Shown: piece by piece, positions 9,801-17,459 of the stretch
How the letters are laid out: each line of letters begins with the position of its first letter
Numbering within the stretch: the first letter of the stretch is position 1
Source: a virus
IMG/VR virus record: IMGVR_UViG_3300049216_000357
Location: 1 to 58,031 of that record
DNA: 58,031 nt
Strand: one strand, 5' to 3'
Translations under genes and position numbers: made by a program
The notes under the pieces: model-generated
Database searches by the model: none
What the model was told of the DNA's origin: nothing
The model's input: the letters and a program-made list of their open reading frames with translations, nothing else

Positions 9801-10478
9801 TCTACTAGCTGAACTCATTCTTGAAACCAATAATGCACCTGTAGATGAATTTAATTCTAACAATGCAGAAGGAGAGCTAGAGGAACTTGGAATTGTTCCG
9901 TTAATCAATGTACAAATTTGTGACCCACCAGGCGCATCACTAAAACTATTTTCAATTAATTGAATTCCGGATTGACTATTTACAAACAAATCACCCCTAT
10001 CATATAAGGGTATTTCAGTAGTAAAATTAATGCTACCTAAATTATCAATCTGCCCTAGCCGCTCTGCAGGCTCACTCCTTAAATTTTTTCTAAAAAAAGG
10101 CGCTGGAACTCTTGTAATATTAACACCGCTATCTTGAACCGTAACACCATCAGTACCAACAAACGTAACAATATTTCCTTGTGTAGAATTATCAACACTA
10201 TCACTTATTACATTTCCGCCTGCAGTATCTATATTTACCCAACCGTTATTGTAAACTTGAAAGTGTCCGGCAGTTATATTAAATACTATCATCCCATTCA
10301 GAGGAGCAGTTAAGGCATTTATCTGCGTTTGCGTTAATCGGCTAATCAAAAGAACGCCTGTATTAGAATTTATTTCTATGGCTGCACTGGAGCTACTCGA
10401 TGTTGCAGGATAAACACCTGTGGCACTAGAGGTAGACCCTACAAGCAGGTTAAAAAGATTCGTGGCTGGATATGACAT
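6819..10478 (-). CDS. Giant tail fibre with YadA-like head repeats and C-terminal peptidase S74 chaperone
   Basis: This is a 1219-aa fibre. Residues 1-320 hold two fibre modules of the type SSSxAALELNSxTGxLLVSRL. From about 330 to 1040 there are more than 30 tandem repeats of about 20-25 residues with the core NIAIGYxALxxNxTG. This is the left-handed beta-roll seen in YadA/Hia trimeric autotransporter heads. Residues about 1083-1219 are an intramolecular chaperone: SDIRIKKNIQDIG, LRPRTFSYVKE and YNGFIADEVEQVMP are hallmarks of the S74 family, which trimerises fibres and then cuts itself off at the Ser-Asp. The C-terminal VSQLQDRVSQLESR is a trimeric coiled coil. It should bind the host surface. 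Confidence 0.92.
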   Translation of the reverse strand: MSYPATNLFNLLVGSTSSATGVYPATSSSSSAAIEINSNTGVLLISRLTQTQINALTAPLNGMIVFNITAGHFQVYNNGWVNIDTAGGNVISDSVDNSTQGNIVTFVGTDGVTVQDSGVNITRVPAPFFRKNLRSEPAERLGQIDNLGSINFTTEIPLYDRGDLFVNSQSGIQLIENSFSDAPGGSQICTLINGTIPSSSSSPSALLELNSSTGALLVSRMSSASRDNLILPLNIYPTPDDANPGGMIIYNTDTDKLEVLQDSSWVSIGDGSGNVTGPTPPVTDSGIVLWQGTDGEHVKDSVIPVTTSYPASADMGFQMGYSSADIYAFNGPSCIAIGTDSLVHNSNGEYNIALGTAVLNANKQGNGNIGIGVDVLSVNDVNDTYGGGSSNIGIGYQALLSNTYGSDNIAIGDSALLTNFDNSDPESPQAGEANIAIGTNALLSNQYGVNNVGIGYEALSNNFSYCSNNIAIGAYALQNNTPGEFIASDYNIAIGYQALSGTAPGAGNVAGGNVAIGAYALYSNTEGINVALGFNTLTSNTTGSLNIAVGPNALEDNVTGDGNISIGFNSLATNEDGSNNIAIGAHSLTNPSSASNNIGIGTYAVAAASSGNSNIGIGYESLIAVQTGSYNIALGDSALSANTASENIAIGYQALMNNNTAVNNIAIGYQALMNNNTTGTNPQSCSNLAIGNSALTANTVGNYNIAIGDQSLQANVTGNYNLAIGHAALNLNIADYNLAIGYNALINSNDAMATLNIAIGADAMTLNQSGGSNIAIGSDALASNVAANNNIAIGVNALILSDADGSGDAENNIAIGNESLASNTTGYSNTAIGISALSSNKTGYVNVAIGDEVLADLTSGFNNIAIGGTVLQNTQTASGNIGIGTNVLSPLSAPIDTVTGVENVGIGINALRRNTTGSNNIGIGTSALESNTTGLQNIAIGDGVLGENITGSLNIGIGIGALASLNPAVVEPTQGIDNIAIGINADNNDVEGSYNIVIGNNACPSNSFSEGLVIIGYGADILADGVAGSTVIGANAFVDGTSCLSLGSYTTNTGQKVGIYNSMPLHALHVGIDDAFKPTTNVWNTPSDIRIKKNIQDIGSGLEIINKLRPRTFSYVKEYAEHIGDSENKVYNGFIADEVEQVMPQCVKVSNEHIYGKAINDWIKLSSKERKDIPKPEPVIENIKSLNMGEISAFEIKAIQELSAMVSQLQDRVSQLESR

Positions 10479-10496
10479 ATGAGTCTCCTAATATAA

Positions 10497-10946
10497 TTAA
10501 CGGCTCCAATTAAATGATTGTAATAACTGTAATCGAGTAGGTTCTGGAAAAGCTGGAATACCGTCCACACTACTATCATCACTTGGCGGAACAACGGGGG
10601 TTGTACTCCAATTCAATTCTTGTAACGCATCTAAACGCTGAGGCTCTGGTAATGCTGTAACGCCTGTTACATAAGGAACCGTTCCTTGTTGCAATCTAGG
10701 TTTTTTTACGGGAACTGGGTCTGGCGGATAAATCGGCGGCCTTAATTGTTGGTTAGGCTCATCCACAAAAGGACGCCCAACATAAAAACCAGTCCATACC
10801 AATGCATTCCCACGCCATTCCATTTGTTTTACTAAATCTTTTCTATTGAAAATCATTTGGGAGTAATCACACATGGCAACGGCATCTGGCGCATTTGCAT
10901 CTATGTAAACATATTTACCTTTGGGTCGGTTCATACTTGCCCCCAT
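10497..10946 (-). CDS. Virion-operon protein, unknown function
   Basis: This 149-aa protein has a well-ordered N-terminal half (GKYVYIDANAPDAVAMCDYS then QMIFNRKDLVKQMEWRGNAL) and a Pro-rich second half with a repeated segment: LPEPQRLDALQELNWS and FPEPTRLQLLQSFNWS. This PEPxRLxxLQxxNWS duplication looks like a short peptide that docks to a partner twice. It overlaps the gp4-like gene upstream by 16 bp. A small tail-associated protein is likely. No family was recognised. Confidence 0.65.
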   Translation of the reverse strand: MGASMNRPKGKYVYIDANAPDAVAMCDYSQMIFNRKDLVKQMEWRGNALVWTGFYVGRPFVDEPNQQLRPPIYPPDPVPVKKPRLQQGTVPYVTGVTALPEPQRLDALQELNWSTTPVVPPSDDSSVDGIPAFPEPTRLQLLQSFNWSR

Positions 10947-12043
10947 CCTTGCATGTAATCTCCATAGATTCTAAGAGGCACACGCTCCCTGTCTTCTTCT
11001 CCAGCAGACTGATACGCTTGTTGTGCTAAAGGACCCAAAACAGAGATTCTATTTTGGTCTCCAAGCTTAACAGCCAATTTAAAGGCTAATTCAGCGGTTA
11101 ATGCTTCTAAAAATCTAGGCGGAATAGCCGCATTATTCAATAATGCACCAATGTCTTCTATGGATTTCCAGTAACTAAAATAAAGATTATTGTAATAAAC
11201 GGAAGGAACAGGCCATAAATAAAGCGTAGGATTTATTCCTCTGTTTACATAAAAAGAAGTAGGACGACCAAAAGAAGAACTTTTATTTGGTAAACTGCTG
11301 TATTCATATTCTGATAATCGGGTAATTAAAGTATCATTAATGCCATTGTTAAAATATAACTCTTGTACATCTAATGGATTTGTTCCTTCTACCTGAAGAA
11401 CTCTAAAGTAAGGCGCTGCTACTGGAGATAAAATATTAAACCACTGAATAATCCCTTGGCCCGCAATTCCTTGAGTAACATTCGCAACAGGATAAACCTG
11501 AGAAGGAATAAAGGCTACCGGCAACCAATCAATTCCATTCTGAGAATAATCAAACTCTAAAATCCAGTTTGGTGTTAATGTGTAATTATCATTTGCCTGA
11601 ATACCAACGAGTGAAATAGAATAATCTGATGACCAGCTATAAGAAATATAGCCACCTAGAGCAGTCTGAGTACAAGCTGTCAAAGGATTTCCATCAAAGG
11701 CATTTTCAGCATTACCACCCGCACTAGAGAACGGTGTTCCACCTAAATTACGCACAGAAGTTCTAATGGCCGCTGTTTTAATATCAATGGCATTAGGAGG
11801 CATAGAATAATAATATTGATTGGGAATAAGCCCTAACATTGCAGCCTCAAATCCTGTAAATACAGTCCAGAGGTTGTTACCTCTATTAATCCAGTCTTGA
11901 AGAATAAAATTAAGGGAACGCTGTGCCGCGTGGATTTGTTGCCTATCTAATTCAGCCGAAATAACTCCCGCCCTTTCGTAGGCATCCTTAATAAGGATGT
12001 CACTGGCAGGAGACTGAAACAAATAAGTACCACTTGTAGACAT
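10931..12043 (-). CDS. P22 gp4-like tail accessory factor with inserted discoidin-like domain
   Basis: This is a 370-aa protein. Residues 1-90 (ASDILIKDAYERAGVISAEL, RSLNFILQDWINRGNNLWTV) and 260-370 (RFLEALTAELAFKLAVKLGD) are the two halves of a gp4-like helical adaptor that extends the portal channel. Residues about 105-235 look like an F5/8 type C (discoidin) jelly roll: AFDGNPLTACTQ, then a strand with YSQNGIDWLPV, then APYFRVLQVEGTNPLDVQEL. Such inserts bind sugars. The host fold and the insert are both inferred from motif spacing. Confidence 0.72.
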   Translation of the reverse strand: MSTSGTYLFQSPASDILIKDAYERAGVISAELDRQQIHAAQRSLNFILQDWINRGNNLWTVFTGFEAAMLGLIPNQYYYSMPPNAIDIKTAAIRTSVRNLGGTPFSSAGGNAENAFDGNPLTACTQTALGGYISYSWSSDYSISLVGIQANDNYTLTPNWILEFDYSQNGIDWLPVAFIPSQVYPVANVTQGIAGQGIIQWFNILSPVAAPYFRVLQVEGTNPLDVQELYFNNGINDTLITRLSEYEYSSLPNKSSSFGRPTSFYVNRGINPTLYLWPVPSVYYNNLYFSYWKSIEDIGALLNNAAIPPRFLEALTAELAFKLAVKLGDQNRISVLGPLAQQAYQSAGEEDRERVPLRIYGDYMQGWGQV

Positions 12044-12060
12044 TTAAACCCTCTCATATT

Positions 12061-12252
12061 TTATCTACGGTGCATCTTCTTTAAGGTTTCAGCTAAACGT
12101 GCTCTCTTTGCTAACGTAGGATTACTAGAGCGCTCTGCTTTTTCTAGCATTTCTTCAGGAATTTTTTGACCTTTTGGAACACCAAGTTGACGGTGGAGTG
12201 CACCCTTTTTCATATGCATTTCTTGTATGAAATTTTTCTTATCTCTGCTCAT
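12061..12252 (-). CDS. Small basic phage protein, unknown function
   Basis: This is a 63-aa protein with about one third Lys/Arg. The pattern (KKGALHRQLGVPKGQKIP, then KRARLAETLKKMHRR) matches a small protein type often found between head and tail genes of tailed phages, usually annotated as hypothetical. It may bind DNA or be packaged with the genome. It lies 12 bp upstream of the next gene and 17 bp downstream of the gp4-like start. Confidence 0.75.
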   Translation of the reverse strand: MSRDKKNFIQEMHMKKGALHRQLGVPKGQKIPEEMLEKAERSSNPTLAKRARLAETLKKMHRR

Positions 12253-12264
12253 TATGCAACCCCC

Positions 12265-12969
12265 TTAAAATCTATTGTTTCCAGCCCCCACTACGATGGC
12301 TTCTAAACTTCCATTAGGCCCTGTAAGTTTCGGAACGTCACCGCCATTACTATTTATTATAAAAAAAGCTAAATATACATAAGGAAGCGCCATATTTGAG
12401 AATACACTGTTAGTCTCGTTTGTCATAACCGTCGTTGGATCAACTAAGTTTAAAAGATGATCTGGAATAGAGCTTACATCTTGTAAGGTTACGCCTAAAT
12501 TCCAAACTATAGTTGTATCATCTTCCGTATCCGATGAAGCAATAACCTGCAAAGAAGTATTGGGCGATGACTGAAAATAATTTCCATTTACCCAGCCAGT
12601 ATGGCCATATAATCCAGGATAGACGCTTACATTAGTAACATCTTGGTTTACAGATATATTTGTTATAACATCAAATATAACATCCGTATCTAGGACAGGA
12701 TAAGAGCCGCTACTTGTATCTACAGTGCTATCATTTATACCTGTTACAGTAGCAGTAACAACTTTACCTTTATATAATCCTGTAATGGTAAAAATAGCAT
12801 CTGAAATGTCGTCTGATGAAGAAATTCCAACGCTTCTAGAAACGCTTGAATAATAATAAGGGCTAGAATTTAATTTTAAATTCTCCCCACCAGATACTGT
12901 CTGAATCGAAGCTATTGGTGTTTCTAAATAAGAGTCTTGAGAAGGCCATTTATAATCAAGAGGCTTCAT
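12265..12969 (-). CDS. Beta-rich virion protein, unknown function
   Basis: This 234-aa protein is rich in Ser, Thr, Asn and Val and predicted all-beta (for example ITGLYKGKVVTATVTGINDS, DVIFDVITNISVNQDVTNVS). No signal peptide or family signature was recognised. It overlaps the 3' end of the 78-aa coiled-coil gene by 14 bp. Its place just after the capsid gene suggests a head decoration or head-tail joining protein. This is inference from position. Confidence 0.6.
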   Translation of the reverse strand: MKPLDYKWPSQDSYLETPIASIQTVSGGENLKLNSSPYYYSSVSRSVGISSSDDISDAIFTITGLYKGKVVTATVTGINDSTVDTSSGSYPVLDTDVIFDVITNISVNQDVTNVSVYPGLYGHTGWVNGNYFQSSPNTSLQVIASSDTEDDTTIVWNLGVTLQDVSSIPDHLLNLVDPTTVMTNETNSVFSNMALPYVYLAFFIINSNGGDVPKLTGPNGSLEAIVVGAGNNRF

Positions 12970-13192
12970 GAGGAGTTTCTCCCCTATCGGTTTCCTTCTT
13001 AACCTTACTTAACATCTCATTATAGGCACTGAGAGAGCCACTTAATTGATTCAAAGTGTTAATCACAGTGACCCTATCTGCACTTAATTTCTCAATGGCT
13101 TGAGTAATGCTAACTAAATAATCACTATTGGCCTTCAACTTTTCTTGTAGTTTAGAAACTTCAAGTTCCAAATGCGGTCTCAACTCTATCAT
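12956..13192 (-). CDS. Small coiled-coil protein next to capsid gene
   Basis: This is a 78-aa protein. Residues 1-65 form one long amphipathic helix (LELEVSKLQEKLKANSDYLV then SITQAIEKLSADRVTVINTL), typical of a short coiled coil. It starts 3 bp after the major capsid stop. A role as a head assembly aid or minor head protein is plausible. No family was recognised. Confidence 0.65.
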   Translation of the reverse strand: MIELRPHLELEVSKLQEKLKANSDYLVSITQAIEKLSADRVTVINTLNQLSGSLSAYNEMLSKVKKETDRGETPHEAS

Positions 13193-13195
13193 TCA

Positions 13196-14098
13196 TTAGC
13201 TCCCTGAACTGCCATAAGTAGAACGGAAGTTTGAGTTACCAAAACTGTAACGTTCGATGGCTTTTGCTAACAGGTTATCAGTCGCAAAGTCAGTATAAAC
13301 ACCCGTTTCAATTGGTTCACGAATATAGTGTTTAAAACCATTGCTCGCATCCGTTAAAATAAACCAAGCATTCGGATTAGTAAGATATTGATTAACTCTA
13401 TACCCTTGTGGAATGGCTGAAATATTATAAATAGCTGAAATATCATTGTTCGCAGTATTAGTCCTAAATGCAGATTCTAATAGCCTATCAGCAGTAAATT
13501 GCAACTGAGGTGGAACAATCATTTTTCTTGGCTTTGTTTGAACAATTAAACCAGCTTGGTCTTGGAATTGTTGAATGGTGACAATGGCACTTTCAATGGA
13601 GGCTTCATTTAACTGAGCTGGAACTGAAGGCATATTTGCCACAACACCACTATCAATAGGATGATTCAATGAGTATAACGGTTGACCATCACCAATCGGA
13701 TAAGCTGGATTAAAACCATTATTAAGAACGGAAGCACCCAAAATATCTTTTGATTGTGACATTGATTTCTTTAAAGCTTGTACCATTAATGGGAACTTTG
13801 TTTTGTACAAGTTATCCATAATAGCTTGACGCGTAATGTTGAATGAAAGTCCAACATATCGATGAACATAGGAAGTCACAATTCTTTGGCCCATGGTGTC
13901 TACAGCAGTAGGAGCGCCTTCAGCTCTAATCTGTGCCAACCCTAACATTTTCATTTCGACTTCAATTTCGACTGCTTTATCAGAGTCATGAGTCTCGTAA
14001 ATTTCTGGCCACTGTGCAGGATACATTGCATAGTCACCAAAAACAGCTGCTAATCCTGGTCTTAAGAGGTTAGCGATTGCAGTAGTATTAATTGCCAT
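13196..14098 (-). CDS. Major capsid protein (Mu gpT-like, HK97 fold)
   Basis: This is a 300-aa protein. The arrangement matches Mu-like gpT major head subunits: an N-terminal FGDYAMYPAQWPEIYETHDS-type segment, a central helix-rich spine (TRQAIMDNLYKTKFPLMVQA), a peptidase-like P-loop region with PLYSLNHP, then PRKMIVPPQLQFTADRLLES and a C-terminal strand set. It would form the icosahedral shell. It lies between the decoration gene (14117-15268) and small head genes. Size is normal for the family. Confidence 0.82.
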   Translation of the reverse strand: MAINTTAIANLLRPGLAAVFGDYAMYPAQWPEIYETHDSDKAVEIEVEMKMLGLAQIRAEGAPTAVDTMGQRIVTSYVHRYVGLSFNITRQAIMDNLYKTKFPLMVQALKKSMSQSKDILGASVLNNGFNPAYPIGDGQPLYSLNHPIDSGVVANMPSVPAQLNEASIESAIVTIQQFQDQAGLIVQTKPRKMIVPPQLQFTADRLLESAFRTNTANNDISAIYNISAIPQGYRVNQYLTNPNAWFILTDASNGFKHYIREPIETGVYTDFATDNLLAKAIERYSFGNSNFRSTYGSSGS

Positions 14099-14116
14099 TT
14101 CTAAATTCTCCTAAGA

Positions 14117-15268
14117 TTAAAAGGGTACAACACTGTAGTTAAGGGTGTATGAAATTGTGCTATTATTTCCGCCTGAAAAATTTGCTGTACCAACATCTAA
14201 GAAAACTCCCGTATTAATATTTGCATTTAAATAAACAGGGGTTCCTTGAAAGTTAAGGGTCGTATTTGCTGCAATCCCAGTAATTGCGGCAGGAGGAAAA
14301 GTGGTTGAAGCGAAATTGTCATTACCATATTGAAGGCTAACAACACCACCATTTCCAAATGCAGTTCCACCATAAGTTATAGTAAATGCAAAGCTATTCA
14401 CGATAATAACTGCGTTGGCAACAGCAGGAACAAGTTGAATAGCAGTAGTATTTGCTAGAAGAAATGCATTTAATGAGATGGGCGGTTGATTGATAGTTGT
14501 TACATTAGTAATCCCAGAAGCAGTTCCATAACCACCCTTGTATACGTCATCATTTAAAGCAACCAGAACGTTGTTAAAGTTTCCTGGTTGTACACCTGTA
14601 CCGGCTGCAGGATAAAACACGTTATAAGCAGGCCCTTGATTCGTAATGCTTGGCGTTACAATAGGGGATAAACGAACAATCTTTAAATTGAGATTAGAAG
14701 TTGTTCCAATGGTGTTAACATCTAAATAATAACTAGATTGTCCATTAATGGTATTTCCTGAAGTAGGATTCTGAGGAACAATCGCGTCTGTAAATGGAAT
14801 TCCACCAATCGCGAAATTGGCATTGTTACCTACGTTTGAAGCCATTACACCTAATGGTAAGGTTGCAGCAGCAGCACTTGTTGGATTTGAATTCGAGGAT
14901 TGGATATCAAACAACACATTTGGGTCGTCTACTATAAGTGCTGTGATATTGGTATTAGGCTGAACAGTAATTCCACCAGGCCAATAAGGAGAGAATACAT
15001 AAGGACCATTATAACCACTCTGACCTGAAGGAACCGTATATTTACACCCAAAGAACACACCCGTAACAGCAGCGCCAGGGGCCGCAATACCAATAGTCCC
15101 GTCATTTAAGTAAGTGATTGGGTCTCCGGTGAATAATGCTTGAGCATAACCGGGTGCGGTGCCATTGTTGGACTGAATCTGATATTCGTTAAGTTGACCG
15201 TTCCAAGTAGAGCCAGTGAGAGTAACAGATGGTTGTAATCCTCGAGGCGAATTAATGCCGTAAGCCAT
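14117..15268 (-). CDS. Capsid decoration / head-fibre protein
   Basis: This 383-aa beta-rich protein is first in the capsid operon. The opening MAYGINSPRGLQPSVTLTGS, followed by TWNGQLNEYQIQ, is a common start of proteins encoded beside major capsid genes in podovirus-like genomes. Residues about 255-383 (ISLNAFLLANTTAIQLVPAV, then IIVNSFAFTITYGG) recur as a stand-alone protein at 17456-17932. This points to a separate surface domain that may trimerise on the shell. Translation should follow the structured leader at 15375-15487. Confidence 0.65.
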   Translation of the reverse strand: MAYGINSPRGLQPSVTLTGSTWNGQLNEYQIQSNNGTAPGYAQALFTGDPITYLNDGTIGIAAPGAAVTGVFFGCKYTVPSGQSGYNGPYVFSPYWPGGITVQPNTNITALIVDDPNVLFDIQSSNSNPTSAAAATLPLGVMASNVGNNANFAIGGIPFTDAIVPQNPTSGNTINGQSSYYLDVNTIGTTSNLNLKIVRLSPIVTPSITNQGPAYNVFYPAAGTGVQPGNFNNVLVALNDDVYKGGYGTASGITNVTTINQPPISLNAFLLANTTAIQLVPAVANAVIIVNSFAFTITYGGTAFGNGGVVSLQYGNDNFASTTFPPAAITGIAANTTLNFQGTPVYLNANINTGVFLDVGTANFSGGNNSTISYTLNYSVVPF

Positions 15269-15374
15269 AACTAACTCCTAAGTAATTTAAATAACAATCT
15301 ATTAATTGCATAGATTATCTTTTTCTGAATTTAAAGCTCAGATTACTTGTGTTAGCTATGGTTAACACGCCCCT

Positions 15375-15487
15375 AGAGTCTGGTTACCTCTGGACCGTTT
15401 AAAGAGGGGTCTGCTCTGCACAGTTTACTTAGCCGTGCGCTCTGAGAGTCTGGTTACCTCTGGACCGTTTAAAGAGGGGTCTGCTCT
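15375..15487 (-). repeat. Two structured 43-bp direct repeats in the capsid-operon leader
   Basis: Identical 43-bp units lie at 15375-15417 and 15445-15487, 70 bp apart. Each can fold on itself: an outer AGAG/CTCT pairing and an inner CCTCT/AGAGG pairing around a 12-nt loop. The 27-bp spacer also contains a GCAC/GTGC inverted repeat. With the minus-strand promoter at 15496-15524, both units would be in the 5' UTR of the decoration/capsid transcript. The pair could be a protein-binding or regulatory RNA element. Confidence 0.7.
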
Positions 15488-15495
15488 TTGACCTT

Positions 15496-15524
15496 ATTAT
15501 AAACATGTATTTTTAAAAAAGCAA
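15496..15524 (-). promoter_or_regulatory. Sigma70-type promoter for the capsid operon
   Basis: On the minus strand a -35 box TTGCTT (15519-15524) is separated by 17 bp from a perfect -10 TATAAT (15496-15501). Transcription would start near 15489, at the edge of the repeat pair, and run into the decoration and capsid genes. The 340-bp space 15269-15608 also serves the divergent gene at 15609. A TGTTC/GAACA inverted repeat at 15560-15575 could be an operator. Confidence 0.6.
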
Positions 15525-15608
15525 ATATAGTGTAATATTATTTAAGTTATATTAAGTAGTGTTCCACCTAGAACATTGAAGTCAAAATTTTATTTATAGG
15601 AGCTGCTC

Positions 15609-16247
15609 ATGGGTATTTTGGATGTAATTTCTGGTATCGCTAATACTGCTGGAAACGCAATATCTAAATACGCCCCAGGCGTAATAAACACTTTAACGCC
15701 GTATGCCCAACAGTTTGCACCTATAGCGAGTCAGCTTATTTCTGGACTTGCACCAACAGCCATGAGTTGGCTAGGGCAAAAGATAGGCGGACAGCAAGGC
15801 GGACAATGGGGAAATTATGCTGGTAATATGACAGCTCAGTATATGGGCTATCCTCAACAGCAACAGCCGCCCCAAATGCCACAATTACCACCTTGGGCAC
15901 AACAAGCGCAACAATATGCTCAGACTATCGCCCCCCAAGGCTTCAATACCCCTTGGTCTCAGATGGCAGGCAACGCTGCTCAAATGGCCGCTAATACTGC
16001 TGCAAATTATCTTCCTCCACAATTTCAATCTCTGGCCAACTATATTCCCCAAGCGCCTCAATGGATGACAGGACCGCAACCTCCTATCTCCCCAGCGCCA
16101 ATGCCTGCAGGACCGCAACCTATGTATGGACCACCACAATATGCTCAAGGAGGCTACTCTGAAGGAGGTAGCGTTGGAAATGGAATGAATCATCTATTTG
16201 GAGAGAAGTCTCATCCTAGACTTCAATTTCATCCTCAATATGTTTAA
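15609..16247 (+). CDS. Internal virion protein candidate, Gln/Pro-rich, GG-tag
   Basis: This 212-aa protein is encoded opposite to the rest of the virion operon, with a good ribosome site (TAGGAG) before ATG 15609. The N-terminus (MGILDVISGIANTAGNAISK) is an amphipathic or hydrophobic helix with small residues, like ejection proteins. The middle is rich in Gln, Pro and Ala. The C-terminus has YAQGGYSEGGSVGNGMNHLF, a GG-tag shared with several other proteins here. It forms a two-gene operon with 16257-17459. A DNA-ejection or capsid-internal role is inferred. Confidence 0.6.
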   Translation: MGILDVISGIANTAGNAISKYAPGVINTLTPYAQQFAPIASQLISGLAPTAMSWLGQKIGGQQGGQWGNYAGNMTAQYMGYPQQQQPPQMPQLPPWAQQAQQYAQTIAPQGFNTPWSQMAGNAAQMAANTAANYLPPQFQSLANYIPQAPQWMTGPQPPISPAPMPAGPQPMYGPPQYAQGGYSEGGSVGNGMNHLFGEKSHPRLQFHPQYV

Positions 16248-16256
16248 AGAAAAGCC

Positions 16257-17459
16257 ATGCATCCTAAAAATTTAAGAGACGCTGTAGAGCTTATAAGGAA
16301 TCTTGGAGAAGGTGAAGATAAAATCTTAGCCTACATCAACCCAATAGAAGCACATTTGCTACACCATCATTTTGGCTCTAGCACTAATCCTTATACTGGG
16401 TTGCCACAGTTTGGAGGAATTTGGGATTCCATAAAGAACTTCTTTAGCAATACGCTTCCGCATGCATTAGAGCACATTCCTCTCATAGGAGGTGCTGTCA
16501 GCATGATTGATGATGCGGTTCACCATAAATCCACTAAAGAGATCTTGGGGGACTTTGGAACCCATATTGGGGGCGTTTTTACAGAATCCCCTGTGGAGGC
16601 TGTCAAGGCTGCCATAAATGCAGGGAAAAATCATGAAGGTATTGGGAAAATACTAGAGTCGTTTGCAAAAGGTTCTCTAAGCCCCGTTCTTGACACTGTA
16701 AAAACAGCCGCTCCTTTAGTGGGAAGTACTATTGGGACTATTATAGGGGGTCCTGGATTTGGGACTTCGGTAGGGGGAGCATTAGGCACTGCATTAGGAA
16801 CAGGAGCTGGCATTTTGGAGAATGCAATGGGTCCAGCTATACCGCCAGATCCCGCTCAACAACAACAAGCTGCTTATGAGCAACAATTATCTCCCTATAA
16901 ACAAGCTTACGCTCAACAAGCGGCTCCTGTTCAACAGCAAATTGACCAACAACAGGGAAGCTTAAGTAATTTAGCGAGTAATATGGATATAGGGACCTTT
17001 CAGTCTATGTTTGGGGCTCCGCAGCAACCACCAAGCTATTATTCTCAGCCACAGCAAGGATATGCAGATGGTGGAAGCGTTTCTTCTGAATATAATGAGA
17101 ATCCTGCTAGTCAAGAATTCCAGGATTGGTTCGCAGGCCAAAATCCCAGTATGGGAACCGGCCAATTAAGACAACTATTTGGACAAATGATGCAACAAAA
17201 AGGACTATTACCATCTCAAGATAACTTCTCTCAATATGGTCCTCCTTCATTTGAGCAAGCTACTGGTATCCCTGAGTCTTATTCTGATTATGAACAAATG
17301 CAGCAGCAACTCTCTGAACAACAACAAGTCCCACAACAGGAACAAATTGTTCAGCAACCGATGTATTTACCCCCTGCACCGATGTATTTACCCCCTGCTT
17401 ATAGAAGAGGTGGTATAGCGAACTTGAGAGATACTGTAGAAATGATGGTTTATCGTTAA
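16257..17459 (+). CDS. Ejection/internal virion protein candidate with glycine zipper
   Basis: This is a 400-aa protein, 9 bp downstream of its partner. Residues about 150-190 form a membrane-type glycine zipper (STIGTIIGGPGFGTSVGGAL then GTALGTGAG), typical of proteins that insert into membranes during phage DNA entry. The rest is Gln-rich (AYEQQLSPYKQAYAQQAAPV). N-terminal NLRDAVELI and C-terminal RGGIANLRDTVEMM resemble the tail ends of the Gly/His-rich proteins at 44989 and 54101 (KGGHI-LGDMVELLG). It is convergent with the 17456 gene and overlaps it by 4 bp. Confidence 0.6.
   Translation: MHPKNLRDAVELIRNLGEGEDKILAYINPIEAHLLHHHFGSSTNPYTGLPQFGGIWDSIKNFFSNTLPHALEHIPLIGGAVSMIDDAVHHKSTKEILGDFGTHIGGVFTESPVEAVKAAINAGKNHEGIGKILESFAKGSLSPVLDTVKTAAPLVGSTIGTIIGGPGFGTSVGGALGTALGTGAGILENAMGPAIPPDPAQQQQAAYEQQLSPYKQAYAQQAAPVQQQIDQQQGSLSNLASNMDIGTFQSMFGAPQQPPSYYSQPQQGYADGGSVSSEYNENPASQEFQDWFAGQNPSMGTGQLRQLFGQMMQQKGLLPSQDNFSQYGPPSFEQATGIPESYSDYEQMQQQLSEQQQVPQQEQIVQQPMYLPPAPMYLPPAYRRGGIANLRDTVEMMVYR

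Noticed and set aside
15375-15487. CRISPR array or type III toxin-antitoxin RNA repeats
   Set aside because: Only two repeat units with one 27-bp spacer, no cas genes, and no ToxN-like gene downstream; a capsid-operon leader element fits better.
15560-15575. parS-like site (TGTTCCACCTAGAACA), with a weaker one at 43349-43364
   Set aside because: Matches to the chromosomal parS consensus are 14/16 and 13/16, the ParAs here are short types with RHH partners rather than ParB, and such matches are expected by chance in 58 kb. Kept only as a possible operator at 15560.
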